NCBI RefSeq assembly: GCF_041200145.1
Contig: NZ_CP165734.1
Coordinates: 7,111,001-7,175,000, forward strand
DNA length: 64,000 nt
Source of the DNA: Bradyrhizobium sp. LLZ17
GTDB lineage: Bacteria; Pseudomonadota; Alphaproteobacteria; Rhizobiales; Xanthobacteraceae
Reading direction: 5' to 3'
Shown here: positions 1 through 9,281 of the stretch, piece by piece
Layout of the letters: the number at the start of each line of letters is the position of its first letter
Numbering within the stretch: position 1 is the stretch's first letter
Made by a program: the position numbers and the translations under genes
Notes under the pieces: generated by a model
Databases searched by the model: none
Told to the model about the DNA's origin: nothing
Seen by the model: the letters and a program-made list of their open reading frames with translations, nothing else

Positions 1-90
1 CGAAGCAATATGATCGTGCGACGAATGCCCATTTTCGGCCGGATAAGCCCAGTGGTGCGACCAGTAAGTCATTGATTGTTCTTGACCCGT

Positions 91-141
91 CGCTGACTCT
101 TAATCAGCGGGTCCCAGGTTCGAGCCCTGGTGCGCCCACCA
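91..141 (+). tRNA. 3' half of tRNA-Lys(CTT); probable island attachment site
   Basis: The sequence shows an anticodon stem-loop with anticodon CTT (loop at 97-103), a variable region, a T-arm with the TTCGAGC loop, a 3' acceptor strand (131-137) and an encoded CCA (139-141). The matching 5' acceptor strand (gggcgca) and a D-arm are absent from bases 1-90, so this is not a complete tRNA. A block running from the anticodon stem to the 3' end is what tyrosine integrases duplicate when an island inserts into a tRNA gene. I infer an attL or attR remnant. No integrase gene lies in the window. Confidence 0.7.
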
Positions 142-163
142 TATCAATCACTTATCCAGAAAA

Positions 164-192
164 ACCGTTTGAGCGCCCGATTTTCAAACGGT
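164..192 (+). terminator. Hairpin downstream of the tRNA-Lys remnant
   Basis: A perfect 9-bp inverted repeat (164-172 with 184-192) encloses an 11-nt loop and is followed by an AT-rich stretch without a clean T tract. Its place 23 bases after the tRNA CCA fits a tRNA terminator. The rest of 193-657 shows no gene I can support. Confidence 0.4.
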
Positions 193-657
193 GATTTTGC
201 TCAGGTGGTGCCTCGCTGCAAAGTTGCTGTCAAAGATGGCTCGCGCGTTTTGAAACCGGCGAATACGATTTCTCCAATGATGGATTGGAGCGAGAGTTCA
301 AATGTTTCAATCGGTTAGAGGGTGGCGTGTGCACAACGTGTGCACCGGGAGATCAAGAAAAATCTATTGAGCGCAAGTGGGGGCGGTCGTTGTTTGGAGT
401 GATGTATGGCCCTAGCACGGTGGACGGCCTAGCAAAGTTGGGTCACCAGCAGAGTAGCTGAGCGTTGGTGGAGGTTCGTCGTGAAGCATGAGCGTCTTGA
501 TCACGCTCATTGTCATTGCGTCCTCGCGGTTCGGTTCGGCCGGCTGATCCGGCCCAGCAACGGCGGTTAGTCAGGTCCGCCCAGGGGCGAGCATCGTATC
601 CAACGTTGCGTGCGGCCGATGCGCCCGTCGCCACAGCTTCATACAATTGCCGCCGTG

Positions 658-1584
658 CTACTTTCCCGCGCCCGTGGTCAGGCCGCTAACAATGTAGCGC
701 TCGAGGAAGATGCCGACCAAGACGAGCGGGGCGATTGCCGCCGTCGACAGCGCCGCCATCGACCACCAGTTGATGCCTTGCGAGCCGGTCTGGCTCGCCA
801 CCATCACCGGCAGCGTCTTCGCGTCCGTGCTGGTGAGGAGAGCCGCGAAGAAATACTCGTTCCAGCACAGCACCAGCGACAGGATGAAAGCGGCCACCAT
901 CCCGGGCACTGCAAGCGGCAGGATGATGCGCAGGAACGCGCCCCAGGTCGACAGTCCATCGACGAACGCGGCTTCATCTAGCTCGATCGGGATCGCGTTG
1001 AACTGGTCGCGCATGATCCAGATGACGATGGGCAGGACCGAAAGCGTATAGAGCAGGATCAGGCCGAAGCGGGTGTCGAGCAGTACGAGCGCCTTGTAGA
1101 GCACGAGGAAGGGCAGGGCGAGCACGACCGGTGGCAAGATCAGTTGCGACATAAAGAAGAACAGGATGTCGTCGTTGCGCATCCAGGCGAATTTGTAGCG
1201 GAAGCGGCTGAGGCCATAGGCGGCGAGCGACCCGAGGATCAACGCGAGCAGGGACGCGCCTGCCGAGGTGATGATGCTGTTGACGAACCGGCTCGTGAAC
1301 TCCGCGCGGGCGGTTGAGGTGCCGAACAGCGTGTCCGGCGACAGCCCGAGCGAGCGCCATCCCTTCCAATCTGGCTGGAAATCGACCCATGGGATTAGAT
1401 GCGCCTGCGTGACGTCGACTGCCGATTTGAACGACGTCGTCACCGTCCAGTAAATCGGGAACAGGCAAATGAACGTCCAGAACAGGAGCGCGGCATAGAT
1501 CAGCACGCGGCCAAGCACCCGCTTGGCGCGCGGTGCCGCGGGATGCCGCCGGACGGATTTCAATGCCGATGTCGATAGCGACAC
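658..1584 (-). CDS. ABC sugar-type transporter permease (MalG/UgpE type)
   Basis: This is a 308-residue inner-membrane permease of the carbohydrate uptake ABC family (binding-protein-dependent transport inner membrane component). Several hydrophobic segments are clear, the first at about residues 28-50. The cytoplasmic EAA loop that docks on the ATPase is present near residue 200 (DEAAFVDGLSTWGAF...LPLAVPG). The start is GTG with an AAGGAG Shine-Dalgarno 9 bases upstream. It lies 20 bases after the other permease gene and is last in the minus-strand order binding protein, permease, permease. No ATPase gene follows before the tRNA remnant. The substrate cannot be told from sequence; sugars, polyols or glycerol phosphates are all possible. 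Confidence 0.88.
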   Translation of the reverse strand: MSLSTSALKSVRRHPAAPRAKRVLGRVLIYAALLFWTFICLFPIYWTVTTSFKSAVDVTQAHLIPWVDFQPDWKGWRSLGLSPDTLFGTSTARAEFTSRFVNSIITSAGASLLALILGSLAAYGLSRFRYKFAWMRNDDILFFFMSQLILPPVVLALPFLVLYKALVLLDTRFGLILLYTLSVLPIVIWIMRDQFNAIPIELDEAAFVDGLSTWGAFLRIILPLAVPGMVAAFILSLVLCWNEYFFAALLTSTDAKTLPVMVASQTGSQGINWWSMAALSTAAIAPLVLVGIFLERYIVSGLTTGAGK

Positions 1585-1603
1585 GCGCGTGGACTCCTTG
1601 GTT

Positions 1604-2722
1604 CTAGACGACCCTCTGCGTCCAACGCTTGGACAGGCGGAGGAGCAGCGTCAGGAGGACGATGATCAGCACCAGATAGACCATAGCGAGTGCCGTGCCG
1701 TATCCGACATTGGAGCGGTCGCGGTACACGCGATAGATGAAGCTCGATACGGTGTCGGTCGCGCCCCCGGCCCGCCGGCCGTCACGTTGATTACGATGTC
1801 CGCAAGCTTCAGCTTGAAGATGATGCGGATGATGAGGACGGTGATGCTGACCGGCAGCATGATCGGAAAGGTGACGTGCCAGAACGACTGCCAGCCGTTG
1901 GCGCCATCGACCTTGGCAGCCTCCTGTACCTCCCGCGGCATGGCCTGGAGGCCGGCGAGCAGGATGATCATGATGAAGGGGATCGACACCCAGGCGTCCA
2001 TCGCCTGGATGCTCAAGCGCGCCATCCAGGGTGAAGCGAAGAACGCCGGGTTCTCCCATCCAAGATAACGCGCCAGCGTCGCAGCGGGCCCGAAGCGATA
2101 TTCGAGGAGCGACTTGCCGATCATCCAGCTCACCGCGACAGGGCTCAGCATCATCGGCAGCAGGAACACCACACGGAAGAACTTGCGCGCGCGGATCTCG
2201 GTGCTGAGCAGCAGCGCGAGGCCGAACGCGATCGCGTACTCGCCGAGGACTGCGACCGCGTAGAAGATCATGTTGCCCAGCGCGTTCCAGTAATAGGTGT
2301 CGTTGAGCATCGCGACGAGATTGCCGAAGCCGCTGAAGCGCGGGCCTTCGACCGAGCTGGAGATTCCAGTCGAGCGAGGCGATATAGATCCCGAAGATGG
2401 TCGGGAAGATCACCACCGCAGTGGTGAAGAACACCGCCGGCAGCAGGAACAGCGCGCGCTGGCCGCGCTCGCCGCGGATCAGCACTTGGCCGATGGCGAA
2501 GCCGAGGGCCCAGATGAGATAGGCGATGAGGACTGGTCGCCAATCGGCGAACCCGGCCGCGGTCGCACCGGTCGTGTGCAGGATCTGGACGAGGAGCACG
2601 AGCAGGAAGCCGAGCGACGCCACCGCGACAAGCGCGCGGCCAGCGGCCTTCCGCCTGGCCGTCGCGCGCGCTACCGCGGGCTGGTGGTGCAGGTCGTCGG
2701 TCACGGGAGCTGAATTCTGCAT
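1604..2722 (-). pseudogene. ABC sugar-type transporter permease (MalF/UgpA type), two frameshifts
   Basis: Three reading frames together encode one permease. The N-terminal part runs from ATG 2722 to about 2365 and ends near IASLDWNL. The middle (about 2365-1766) carries GPRFSGFGNLVAMLND and the EAA loop (REVQEAAKVDGANGW). The C-terminus returns to the first frame after a shift near 1764-1768, inside a run of five C. The two single-base shifts compensate. The ATG at 2722 is preferred over the upstream start because it begins just before the cytoplasmic N-terminus and clears the preceding gene by about 100 bases. Either the gene is inactive, or one or both indels are sequencing errors; the C run makes the second shift suspect. 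The family assignment is secure. Confidence 0.75.
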
Positions 2723-2828
2723 GGCAATCGAACTCTGCCGATCCTGAATGCCCGGCCTGCCCCGGGCAAGTTTTCGGCTGGCACCGCGAGAGCGGCGCCA
2801 GCCGAGCGTCTTCGTGATGCTCATGCAG

Positions 2829-4487
2829 CTACACGCCGAGCGAGGCCTTGTAGAGTCCGATCTGCTGCTCGCGGCCGATCTGGTCGGTCAGCTTCTCCCA
2901 GGCGCTGGCGATGTTGTTCGCGCCGGTCTGCGCGTCGACCTTCCCGGCGAAAATCTTCGTCAGCTCATCCTCAGCGATGCTGTAGTATTGGAAGATGCCG
3001 GGGATGCGCGGTTCGACCGCCCGGTTCGGATGATTGTAGGAGCCAAGCTGCGAGTTGAGGTAGGAGGTGATGTATTTGCGGTCATAGCCCGCGGCCACCC
3101 ATTCGTCGAACTGGAAGTGGCTGGTGCGGTGGGCCTGGAAGCCCGACGGATACATCACCATCCACAGCGACAGATCCTTGCCGCCAAGATGCGCGGCTGC
3201 GCTCCAGGCTGCCTTGTGCTTCTTCTCGTCGCCATTGACCCTGGCCATCACATAGACGCCCCAGCCGAGATAGGCGCAGTTCGGCGCGTGGTTCGGACCG
3301 CTCGCGAGCTTGTCCCACTGTCCAGTCTTGGAATTATAGACATCGTCCGATCCCGGCAGGATGTTGAAGCCGACGATATCGCCGATGACCGAGGTGTCGC
3401 TCGCCTTGGCGACCTGGCCGATGTCGCCCCACCAGGGGATCATCGAGCCGATGCCGGCGAGAAATTGCTGGAAGCCGGTGGTGTTCGGATCGGCATTGAG
3501 TTGGTCGGCCGGCTCGAACGGCAGCGCGTCAATGACGTCCTGGATAGCGCGCACCCAGGCCGGATTGTTGATGCGCGGTTTCATCGTATCGATGTCGAAC
3601 AGCCAAGCCTTGTCGTCGGGATGTTTGGCGTAGGCAGAGGCGCGGCTGCCGAGGAAATAGAAGCCGAATCCGCCCCAGGGCTTTGGCGCATCGAGATAGC
3701 CGAACGCGCTCTGGTTCTTGATCTTCTTGCCTTTGAGGAATTTCGTCACCGTCTGGACCTGCTGCCAGGTTTTCGGCACGCCCCATTCGCCCGTGTTGCC
3801 GGCATCTTTCCAGGCCTTGGCAAGGACTGCGTCGGAGAAGACGTCGGTGCGGTAGTTGAAGTTGTGGCAGTCGCCGTCGATAGTGACGCGATAGGTCTTG
3901 CCGTTCCAGGTTCCGACCGGCGGCTTCAGATAGTCGACATAGTCATCGATATCGATCTGCTTTTTGACCCAGTCCGGCATCTCCGATGCCAAGCCCTTAC
4001 CACAGACATCGCCCTCGAACGGCGCGCCCATCTCGAGGATGTCAAAATCGACCGTGCTGGTCGCGATCGCCTGCTGGAGTCTTGGATTGTAGTCGGCCTG
4101 GGCGAGATCGATCCAGGAGATTTTAGCGCCCGTGTAAGCTTCCCACGGCTTGAGGAAGCCCCGGAACAGGAGATTGTGCAGGTTCTGATTGTTGAGTCCC
4201 ATGAACGAGAGCTCGACGCCCTTGAATTCGCCTTCCTTGACGCTCGCCTTTGTCGGGCCGAGGCAGAGCTCGCCGACCTTCTGCCAGTCGGCGTCCGTCG
4301 GTGCGCCCTTACCGACACCCGGAATTTGCGTGATCTGCGCGCGCAGGTTGGCTTGCGCCAATGCGAGCTCCGAGAACGTGCCGAGTGCGCCGCTGGTCCC
4401 GAGTGCTGCGGCGCTCGCCGCGCCTCTCAGCACCGTTCGCCGGTTCGGCTGGAATGCGGAATGCTGATCGTGATCGTGCTGTTTCAC
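2829..4487 (-). CDS. Extracellular solute-binding protein (family 1), Tat-exported
   Basis: This 552-residue periplasmic binding protein belongs to an ABC sugar-type importer. The N-terminus has a twin-arginine signal (NRRTVLRGAA followed by an alanine-rich hydrophobic stretch), so it should be exported folded. The body has family-1 features such as ISWIDLAQADYNPRLQQAI and a C-terminal helical segment ending YKASLGV. At about 550 residues it is longer than MalE-type proteins, as in several rhizobial homologues. The start is GTG at 4487, with a GGGAGGT Shine-Dalgarno 7 bases upstream; the open frame continues upstream without a plausible signal. It is first in the operon, followed by both permeases. 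The ligand is unknown. Confidence 0.88.
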   Translation of the reverse strand: MKQHDHDQHSAFQPNRRTVLRGAASAAALGTSGALGTFSELALAQANLRAQITQIPGVGKGAPTDADWQKVGELCLGPTKASVKEGEFKGVELSFMGLNNQNLHNLLFRGFLKPWEAYTGAKISWIDLAQADYNPRLQQAIATSTVDFDILEMGAPFEGDVCGKGLASEMPDWVKKQIDIDDYVDYLKPPVGTWNGKTYRVTIDGDCHNFNYRTDVFSDAVLAKAWKDAGNTGEWGVPKTWQQVQTVTKFLKGKKIKNQSAFGYLDAPKPWGGFGFYFLGSRASAYAKHPDDKAWLFDIDTMKPRINNPAWVRAIQDVIDALPFEPADQLNADPNTTGFQQFLAGIGSMIPWWGDIGQVAKASDTSVIGDIVGFNILPGSDDVYNSKTGQWDKLASGPNHAPNCAYLGWGVYVMARVNGDEKKHKAAWSAAAHLGGKDLSLWMVMYPSGFQAHRTSHFQFDEWVAAGYDRKYITSYLNSQLGSYNHPNRAVEPRIPGIFQYYSIAEDELTKIFAGKVDAQTGANNIASAWEKLTDQIGREQQIGLYKASLGV

Positions 4488-5166
4488 CGCGATACCTCCC
4501 GTTTTTGACTTTGCGTGACTTTCTTTTGTGAAGTCTAGTTCGCCCGAGCACCTCGATGACGTGACGCTCGGCGGACTTCCGCGTCGTGGCGATGGCGGCA
4601 GAGGCCGCTTCGAGTATGCAGCGGCACATATCAAAGTCAACGAATGCGGTGAGGCTGAGGTCGCACGTGCCGTCGATGCGCGAACGATGAGCGGAGTCTT
4701 CGCAATGCCGCGCTGCAAGATGATTGATGCCGTGCAGCGCTGATCACCGCGGTGATCGTGAATGAGCAGGTTCCGCGAGCGCGATATCATCTCGACGTCG
4801 TATTTATGTCAGACGCCTCGTGCAGCCGTGCCGTCGTCCAGACAGTTTTAGGTGTTCACCTCAAGCAGCATCGGGCGGGATGACGCCCTAAAGATGAAGC
4901 AGCCATAGAAGCGCCGCTCTCCGGTCTGGATCACGCAATAGGATCTCTTCGCAAATTCATAGAATGCAATTCACTCGACTGAGGCCATCGGAAAAGATCG
5001 GCCCTGCTTCGCACCGATTTCGGCTTGGACCTTGCTCTGCACAGGCGGATTTTCGTTGGGCTGACCGACGATCTCCATGCGGGATGCCGGCTTGTCCACG
5101 AAGCTGTCGAGCGGCAGCCCCGACGGGATCGCGCGTGCGGCGCGGCTTGCGGTGATCGCGCAGCTC
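4488..5166. other. Intergenic region, no supported gene
   Basis: The upstream region of the binding-protein operon. Short open frames on both strands show no recognisable family. The last bases before 5167 read ...R-A-A-L-F-stop, the same ending as the cupin gene at 8829-9281, so the tail of a related gene may be duplicated here. Confidence 0.4.
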
Positions 5167-5252
5167 TGTTTTAACCTGCTCGCCTAACTTGAAGTTTGCT
5201 TGAGCAACGAGGCTCAAAACTCTTCACGGGGGGCGCGAGATCTGCGCACCCG
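5167..5252 (+). repeat. Direct repeat, left copy (~86 bp), with internal hairpin
   Basis: This block matches 9274-9358 with only a few mismatches and one 1-base gap. It begins TGTTTTAACCTGCTCG and ends CTGCGCACCCG. It contains the perfect palindrome TTGAGC-AACGAG-GCTCAA. The two copies bracket the adenylation/carrier/GNAT gene and the cupin gene. It could be a duplicated gene tail with its terminator, or a recombination boundary. Confidence 0.8.
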
Positions 5253-5357
5253 GCCGTCCATGTTTTGCAGGTTAAGCGGGAGCAGATGGAGTGCATCAAC
5301 GGACATTTGTCCGGAGATGGGCCATGCAATTTTAATTCTCTGACCTATGCATCTCTG

Positions 5358-7346
5358 TCAGATTGGCAGGAGCACGATTTCCGAATACAGCCTGTCGAGT
5401 TGGTCGCCGGCGAGCATCGGGGAGCGGTAACAGGCGTGCGGTGCGAGCATCACTCCTCGTGGGGAGACCGGAAACAGCCGCGCCTCAGCGACGAGCGCCG
5501 CCGTTCGCTGTCGGCGCAGGATCGCCAGCTTGACGCGCTCGAGATGCCGCAGCAGGAGCGCCGGCGCACTACAATGCAGGATGTCTGAATAGGAGATTCC
5601 TCGCGGTAGAACTCGCGCCAGTACTCCAAGTCGGCCCCCTGCAAGACGGTGAACGCGGCGCTTCACCACGAGATACGCACAATCAGACCCGTCGCTGACC
5701 GTGAATTGCAGACAATCATACGGTGCGTGATCGTCGAAGATCTGTCGTTGTTCGCTGGTCAGCCTCTCGCGGACCACGGTCGAATCGAAGCTAATGACAG
5801 GCTGGGTCGACGCAAACAGCGTCTCGACCTGTAGCAATGGCGGCATGGCGATCCGGTGCAACTCCAGCGGCTTGAACCGCTGAGCCATGAGGGCAGCCCA
5901 GGATGTCCGTTGTGGGGTGAAGCACGTGTAGGTGAGGTTCTCGTCATCCAGCATCGAGGCGAGCAAGGCCATGCCACAGCCAGAGTACTGCGGCTGGACG
6001 ACCCAAGACGACAGATTGCAGACGAGGACTGCCTCCCCGTTCACGCGGCGTTGGGCGGTGACGGCTCCGATAAAACCAACGACTGCGTTGTCGTCGACGA
6101 GTATGAAGCCGCGCCCGTGCTCGGACCAGTCATGGTCCAATAATCGGCGCCATGTCATGGCCTTGATGCCCGAGTCGCGGAAGGATTCCTCAAGGAAGCG
6201 GCAGATCGACTCCTGATCGTCCGGGCCCATGGCACGGAGACGCAGACCGGACCGGCCAAACTGCTGGGCCGGCATTATCTCCGCGCCAGTCGACAGGACC
6301 GCGATCAGGCCTTCGATCGAGGGAGCCGCCAGAAAAGCCGGGAGGGGCACGGGACGCCCAGCAACGCCCTCGATCTCGAGCAGCAGGCTCACCACTGCCA
6401 GCGAATCGGCGCCGCATTCAAGAAGATGATCAGACCAACCGATGGGAGCTACGCCCAGCACGCGCTCGCAGATCGCCTGCAGATCCTTCCGCAGCCGCTC
6501 AGCACCCGGGATCCCTTCACGGATCAGCGCCGGTCCCTGCGAGGCACTGGACCCCCGGAGAGCTGGATGGTTGACAATGGCCTCAAGACATTCGGAGTTC
6601 TGCAGGGCGTCGCGATTCCGTACGGGGCGGCCATTCACCGCATCGCGCGCTGCGGCTTCGGAGCGCTTGCCGTTGAAGGTGACGGGAAGCGCCTCGACTT
6701 GTGCGATACGCGCAGGCGCGAAGGCGGCCGAGCCGCAGCGCGCAAGCTCCGAGCGGATATGCTTCGTCAGTGTGTCATCAATCGCCAGGCCTTCACGCAG
6801 CACGACCAAGAGAACCATGCGTGTGCCGCCCGGCTCCTCCTCCGCCTGTTGCTCCACTGCCATAGCCTCAAGGATCTCCTCGACCCCGTCCAAGATGCGG
6901 TAGATCTCCGCTGCCCCTATGCGGATGCCACGCACATTGAGAACGCCGTCGGAACGGCCATGCAGGCGCCAACCGCCATGAGGCGTGGCCTCGATCAGAT
7001 CGCCATGTGTCCAGAACCCGGGGTTTTGGGCAAAGTAGGTCGCATGAAAGCGCGTGCCGTCGGCGTCGCCATGAAGGCCTAGGGGACGCGAGGGAAAAGG
7101 GTTGGCGCATACCAGCTCGCCAATCAGCGCTTGCGGATCGTCAGTCGGCGGCAGCGAGCGGACATCGAGGCCGAGGCTCCGGCACTGTATCTCGCCGCAA
7201 TGGACGGGCAGGTTTGGACTACCAAGGACAAAGCAGCCGATGATGTCGGTGCCACCTGAGATCGACTGCAGCGGCATCGCTGCCTTTACTTGGCTGCTGA
7301 CCCAATCGTACTGGGAGGGATAGAGGATTGAGCCCGTGGAGAGCAT
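5358..7346 (-). CDS. C-terminal part of broken ligase: adenylation C-domain, carrier domain, GNAT domain
   Basis: This 662-residue frame continues the adenylation domain encoded at 7286-8422. Residues 1-240 hold the acetoacetyl-CoA-synthetase-type second half: SGGTDIIGCFVLGSPNLPVHCGEIQC, the hinge GRSDGVLNVRGIRIGAAEIYR (130-150) and the catalytic lysine in TFNGKRSE (about 227). Residues 285-350 form an acyl/peptidyl carrier domain with the phosphopantetheine-attachment motif GADSLAVVSLL (Ser about 315). Residues 367-520 resemble a GNAT acyltransferase (VVQPQYSGCGMALLASML). The last 140 residues match nothing I recognise. Acetoacetyl-CoA synthetases normally end after the adenylation domain, so the carrier and GNAT additions suggest a natural-product-like assembly enzyme. 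The frame shift to the upstream part lies near 7365. Confidence 0.75.
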   Translation of the reverse strand: MLSTGSILYPSQYDWVSSQVKAAMPLQSISGGTDIIGCFVLGSPNLPVHCGEIQCRSLGLDVRSLPPTDDPQALIGELVCANPFPSRPLGLHGDADGTRFHATYFAQNPGFWTHGDLIEATPHGGWRLHGRSDGVLNVRGIRIGAAEIYRILDGVEEILEAMAVEQQAEEEPGGTRMVLLVVLREGLAIDDTLTKHIRSELARCGSAAFAPARIAQVEALPVTFNGKRSEAAARDAVNGRPVRNRDALQNSECLEAIVNHPALRGSSASQGPALIREGIPGAERLRKDLQAICERVLGVAPIGWSDHLLECGADSLAVVSLLLEIEGVAGRPVPLPAFLAAPSIEGLIAVLSTGAEIMPAQQFGRSGLRLRAMGPDDQESICRFLEESFRDSGIKAMTWRRLLDHDWSEHGRGFILVDDNAVVGFIGAVTAQRRVNGEAVLVCNLSSWVVQPQYSGCGMALLASMLDDENLTYTCFTPQRTSWAALMAQRFKPLELHRIAMPPLLQVETLFASTQPVISFDSTVVRERLTSEQRQIFDDHAPYDCLQFTVSDGSDCAYLVVKRRVHRLAGGRLGVLARVLPRGISYSDILHCSAPALLLRHLERVKLAILRRQRTAALVAEARLFPVSPRGVMLAPHACYRSPMLAGDQLDRLYSEIVLLPI

Positions 7347-8422
7347 GGCCCGCAGAGCAGAAAAGTCAAACAGTCGGCGGGGGAAAAGCCCTTCTTTTCG
7401 CAGAAATGCAGATAGGCAGGATTAGTGCCGAAGACGGTCACGCGCTCCTCGGCCGCGATCCGCCAAAAAGTCTCTTGCGCCCCGAGCGGCCCATCGTAGA
7501 GGACAATCTCCACGCCGGATGCGAGCGCGGAGAGCTGCCAGTTCCACATCATCCAACCGCATGAGGTCTGGAAGAACAGCCTGTCGCCGGGACCGAGATC
7601 ACAGTGCAGCCGGTGCTCCTTCGCATGTTCAAGCAGGGTGCCGCCGGCGCCGTGCTGGATGCACTTTGGCGCGCCCGTGGTGCCGGAGGAGAACATCGTG
7701 AACATGGGCTGGTTGAACGGCAGTCGTGGCCAGCGCGATAGATTCTTGTCGCTCCCCTCCTCACGGATCAGATCGGCGAGCCTGTGCAGAGGCACCATGG
7801 TTTCGCCGGCGGGAAGTGAGCCGTCGTCCAGAGCAATTATCGCGGTAAGCTCGGGCAGGCCAGCCGCCGTTCCGACCACGCGCTCGGGGACCGGGACACC
7901 CGAATCCCATGGCTCCGCTCTGAGGCAGCCGAACAGCACCACAGGTTGCAGAGGGGCGAAGCGGAGGAGGATCGCTTGCACGCCCATGTCTGGCCCGCAA
8001 CTGGCGAACGTTGCGCCAATGGCAGCCGTGGCCAGGCAGGCAATGATCGCCTCCGCGTTGTTGCGCGCGATAGCCACGACGTGATCGTCACGGCGCACGC
8101 CGAGCTGCTGTAACGACCTGGATAGCCGGGCGACCGCTAAGTGCATCGCCCCGCGCGTGAACCGGTCGCGCCTTCCATCAGGATGGCAGGCCGTCACGAT
8201 CTGTTGGCCTGGAGGGCCAGCGAGGAGGCATTCGGCGTAATTGAGACGAAGCTCAGGGAAAAAGAGCGCGGACTCGCAGGCATCACCGACGCAGACCGGC
8301 TCAATCGCGCCATCCCGCGGCAGATCGGACCATTCCACGAAGAGGCGCCAAAAGCGGCGAAAGTCGTCAACCGAGAAGCGATCCATCGCTGCATGATCGG
8401 GAAGAATCTGTCCCGTTCGCAT
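7286..8422 (-). CDS. N-terminal part of broken acetoacetyl-CoA-synthetase-like adenylation domain
   Basis: This frame encodes the first half of an AMP-forming ligase. It has the family motif FTMFSSGTTGAPKCIQHG (242-259), then LLEHAKEHRLHCDLGPGDRLF and SCGWMMWNWQLSALASG, all characteristic of acetoacetate-CoA ligases. The frame then runs out and the downstream protein continues in the frame of 5358-7346, so one base is missing or added near 7365. The open frame continues upstream of this ATG as ...PADEILQLTAFIRWCE without a start codon. An ATG at 8516 with a strong GAGGAAG Shine-Dalgarno lies in another frame, so a second shift near the 5' end is likely. The whole gene is therefore about 5358-8516, roughly 1,040 codons if repaired. 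Confidence 0.75.
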   Translation of the reverse strand: MRTGQILPDHAAMDRFSVDDFRRFWRLFVEWSDLPRDGAIEPVCVGDACESALFFPELRLNYAECLLAGPPGQQIVTACHPDGRRDRFTRGAMHLAVARLSRSLQQLGVRRDDHVVAIARNNAEAIIACLATAAIGATFASCGPDMGVQAILLRFAPLQPVVLFGCLRAEPWDSGVPVPERVVGTAAGLPELTAIIALDDGSLPAGETMVPLHRLADLIREEGSDKNLSRWPRLPFNQPMFTMFSSGTTGAPKCIQHGAGGTLLEHAKEHRLHCDLGPGDRLFFQTSCGWMMWNWQLSALASGVEIVLYDGPLGAQETFWRIAAEERVTVFGTNPAYLHFCEKKGFSPADCLTFLLCGPCSPRAQSSIPPSTIGSAAK

Positions 8423-8828
8423 CTCACACCATCTGATGAATGCGGTCAGTTGCAGAATCTCGTCTGCAGGCGGTGAGTTGCAAATGCGCGACGGCGCGAT
8501 CGTTCGGACCGAGCATCACTTCCTCTCACGTCAAGAACAGCGCGGTTTCGCGCGGGCTTCACCTCCAGGTTAGAGTAGCCGGGAAGGGCGGCAATTGAAG
8601 GCGCGCGAGCCGGCGGCCAAAACCTCCCAGAAGGGTTTCTATGATCCACCAGCACCGGAAGCCGCGCATTAATGTAAGTGAATGTGTTCGTCTATTAGGA
8701 GGTAACTCTTCACCAATCGCCTTGCGACAAAGTGGGCTCTTCACACGCCTCGCGGAAAACCGGATTTTTGCCGAGCCGGGGAAACCCGGTAAACTGGCAC
8801 CAATGTTTTTCAGTTGGAGGTGACGCCA

Positions 8829-9281
8829 ATGCCGCTCATGGCTTTCGACACGTCGCATTGCAATGTAGATCTGGAGCCCTCACCGATCGAGCCATCGTGG
8901 ATCATTGAAGGCAATCCGGAAGCTCGCTCGCGGCGTCTGTCGACGAGCGGGTGCAAGACTGCTTGGACCGTGATCTGGTCGTGCACCGAGGGCCGGTTCA
9001 ACTGGCACTATGATTTTGACGAAACCATCATGATCCTGGAAGGATCGGTTGTGCTCGAAAGCGAAGGCATGCAGCCGAAACGCTACGGCGTCGGAGACGT
9101 CGTCTTCTTCCGCAGCGGTGCCAGCGTCAAATGGTATGTCGACGGTTATGTGAAGAAGGTCGCCTTCTGCCGCCTGACAAATGTGCCGGGGCTCGGCTAT
9201 GCCATCCGCGCGCTCAACAAGTTCAGGTCCGTGATCAGGCGGAGCAACCCGGCCCCTGGTCCCCGCGCTGCTTTGTTTTAA
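8829..9281 (+). CDS. Cupin-domain protein (DUF861-like)
   Basis: A 150-residue single-domain cupin. The conserved core is visible as FNWHYDFDETIMILEGSVVL followed by YGVGDVVFFRSGASVKWYVDGYVKKVAFCR, the pattern of the DUF861 cupins related to (S)-ureidoglycine aminohydrolase. In metal motif 1 the usual HxH is HYD, so metal ligation may differ. ATG 8829 has a GGAGGTG Shine-Dalgarno 7 bases upstream, which decides it over the in-frame ATG at 8814. The gene is divergent from the ligase gene (start about 8516) across some 310 bp, and its stop codon lies inside the right direct repeat. Partnership with the ligase is inferred from position only. Confidence 0.8.
   Translation: MPLMAFDTSHCNVDLEPSPIEPSWIIEGNPEARSRRLSTSGCKTAWTVIWSCTEGRFNWHYDFDETIMILEGSVVLESEGMQPKRYGVGDVVFFRSGASVKWYVDGYVKKVAFCRLTNVPGLGYAIRALNKFRSVIRRSNPAPGPRAALF

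Noticed and set aside
2748..4508. A 586-codon plus-strand open frame.
   Set aside because: Antisense to the solute-binding protein gene; it contains no family motif.
7286..7346. Programmed frameshifting in the ligase gene.
   Set aside because: No slippery heptamer or downstream structure is evident at the overlap; other genes nearby carry similar simple indels.
8793..8809. A TGGCAC sequence upstream of the cupin gene, considered as a sigma-54 promoter.
   Set aside because: The -12 GC element is absent (TTTTT at that place), and the site is too close to the start codon.
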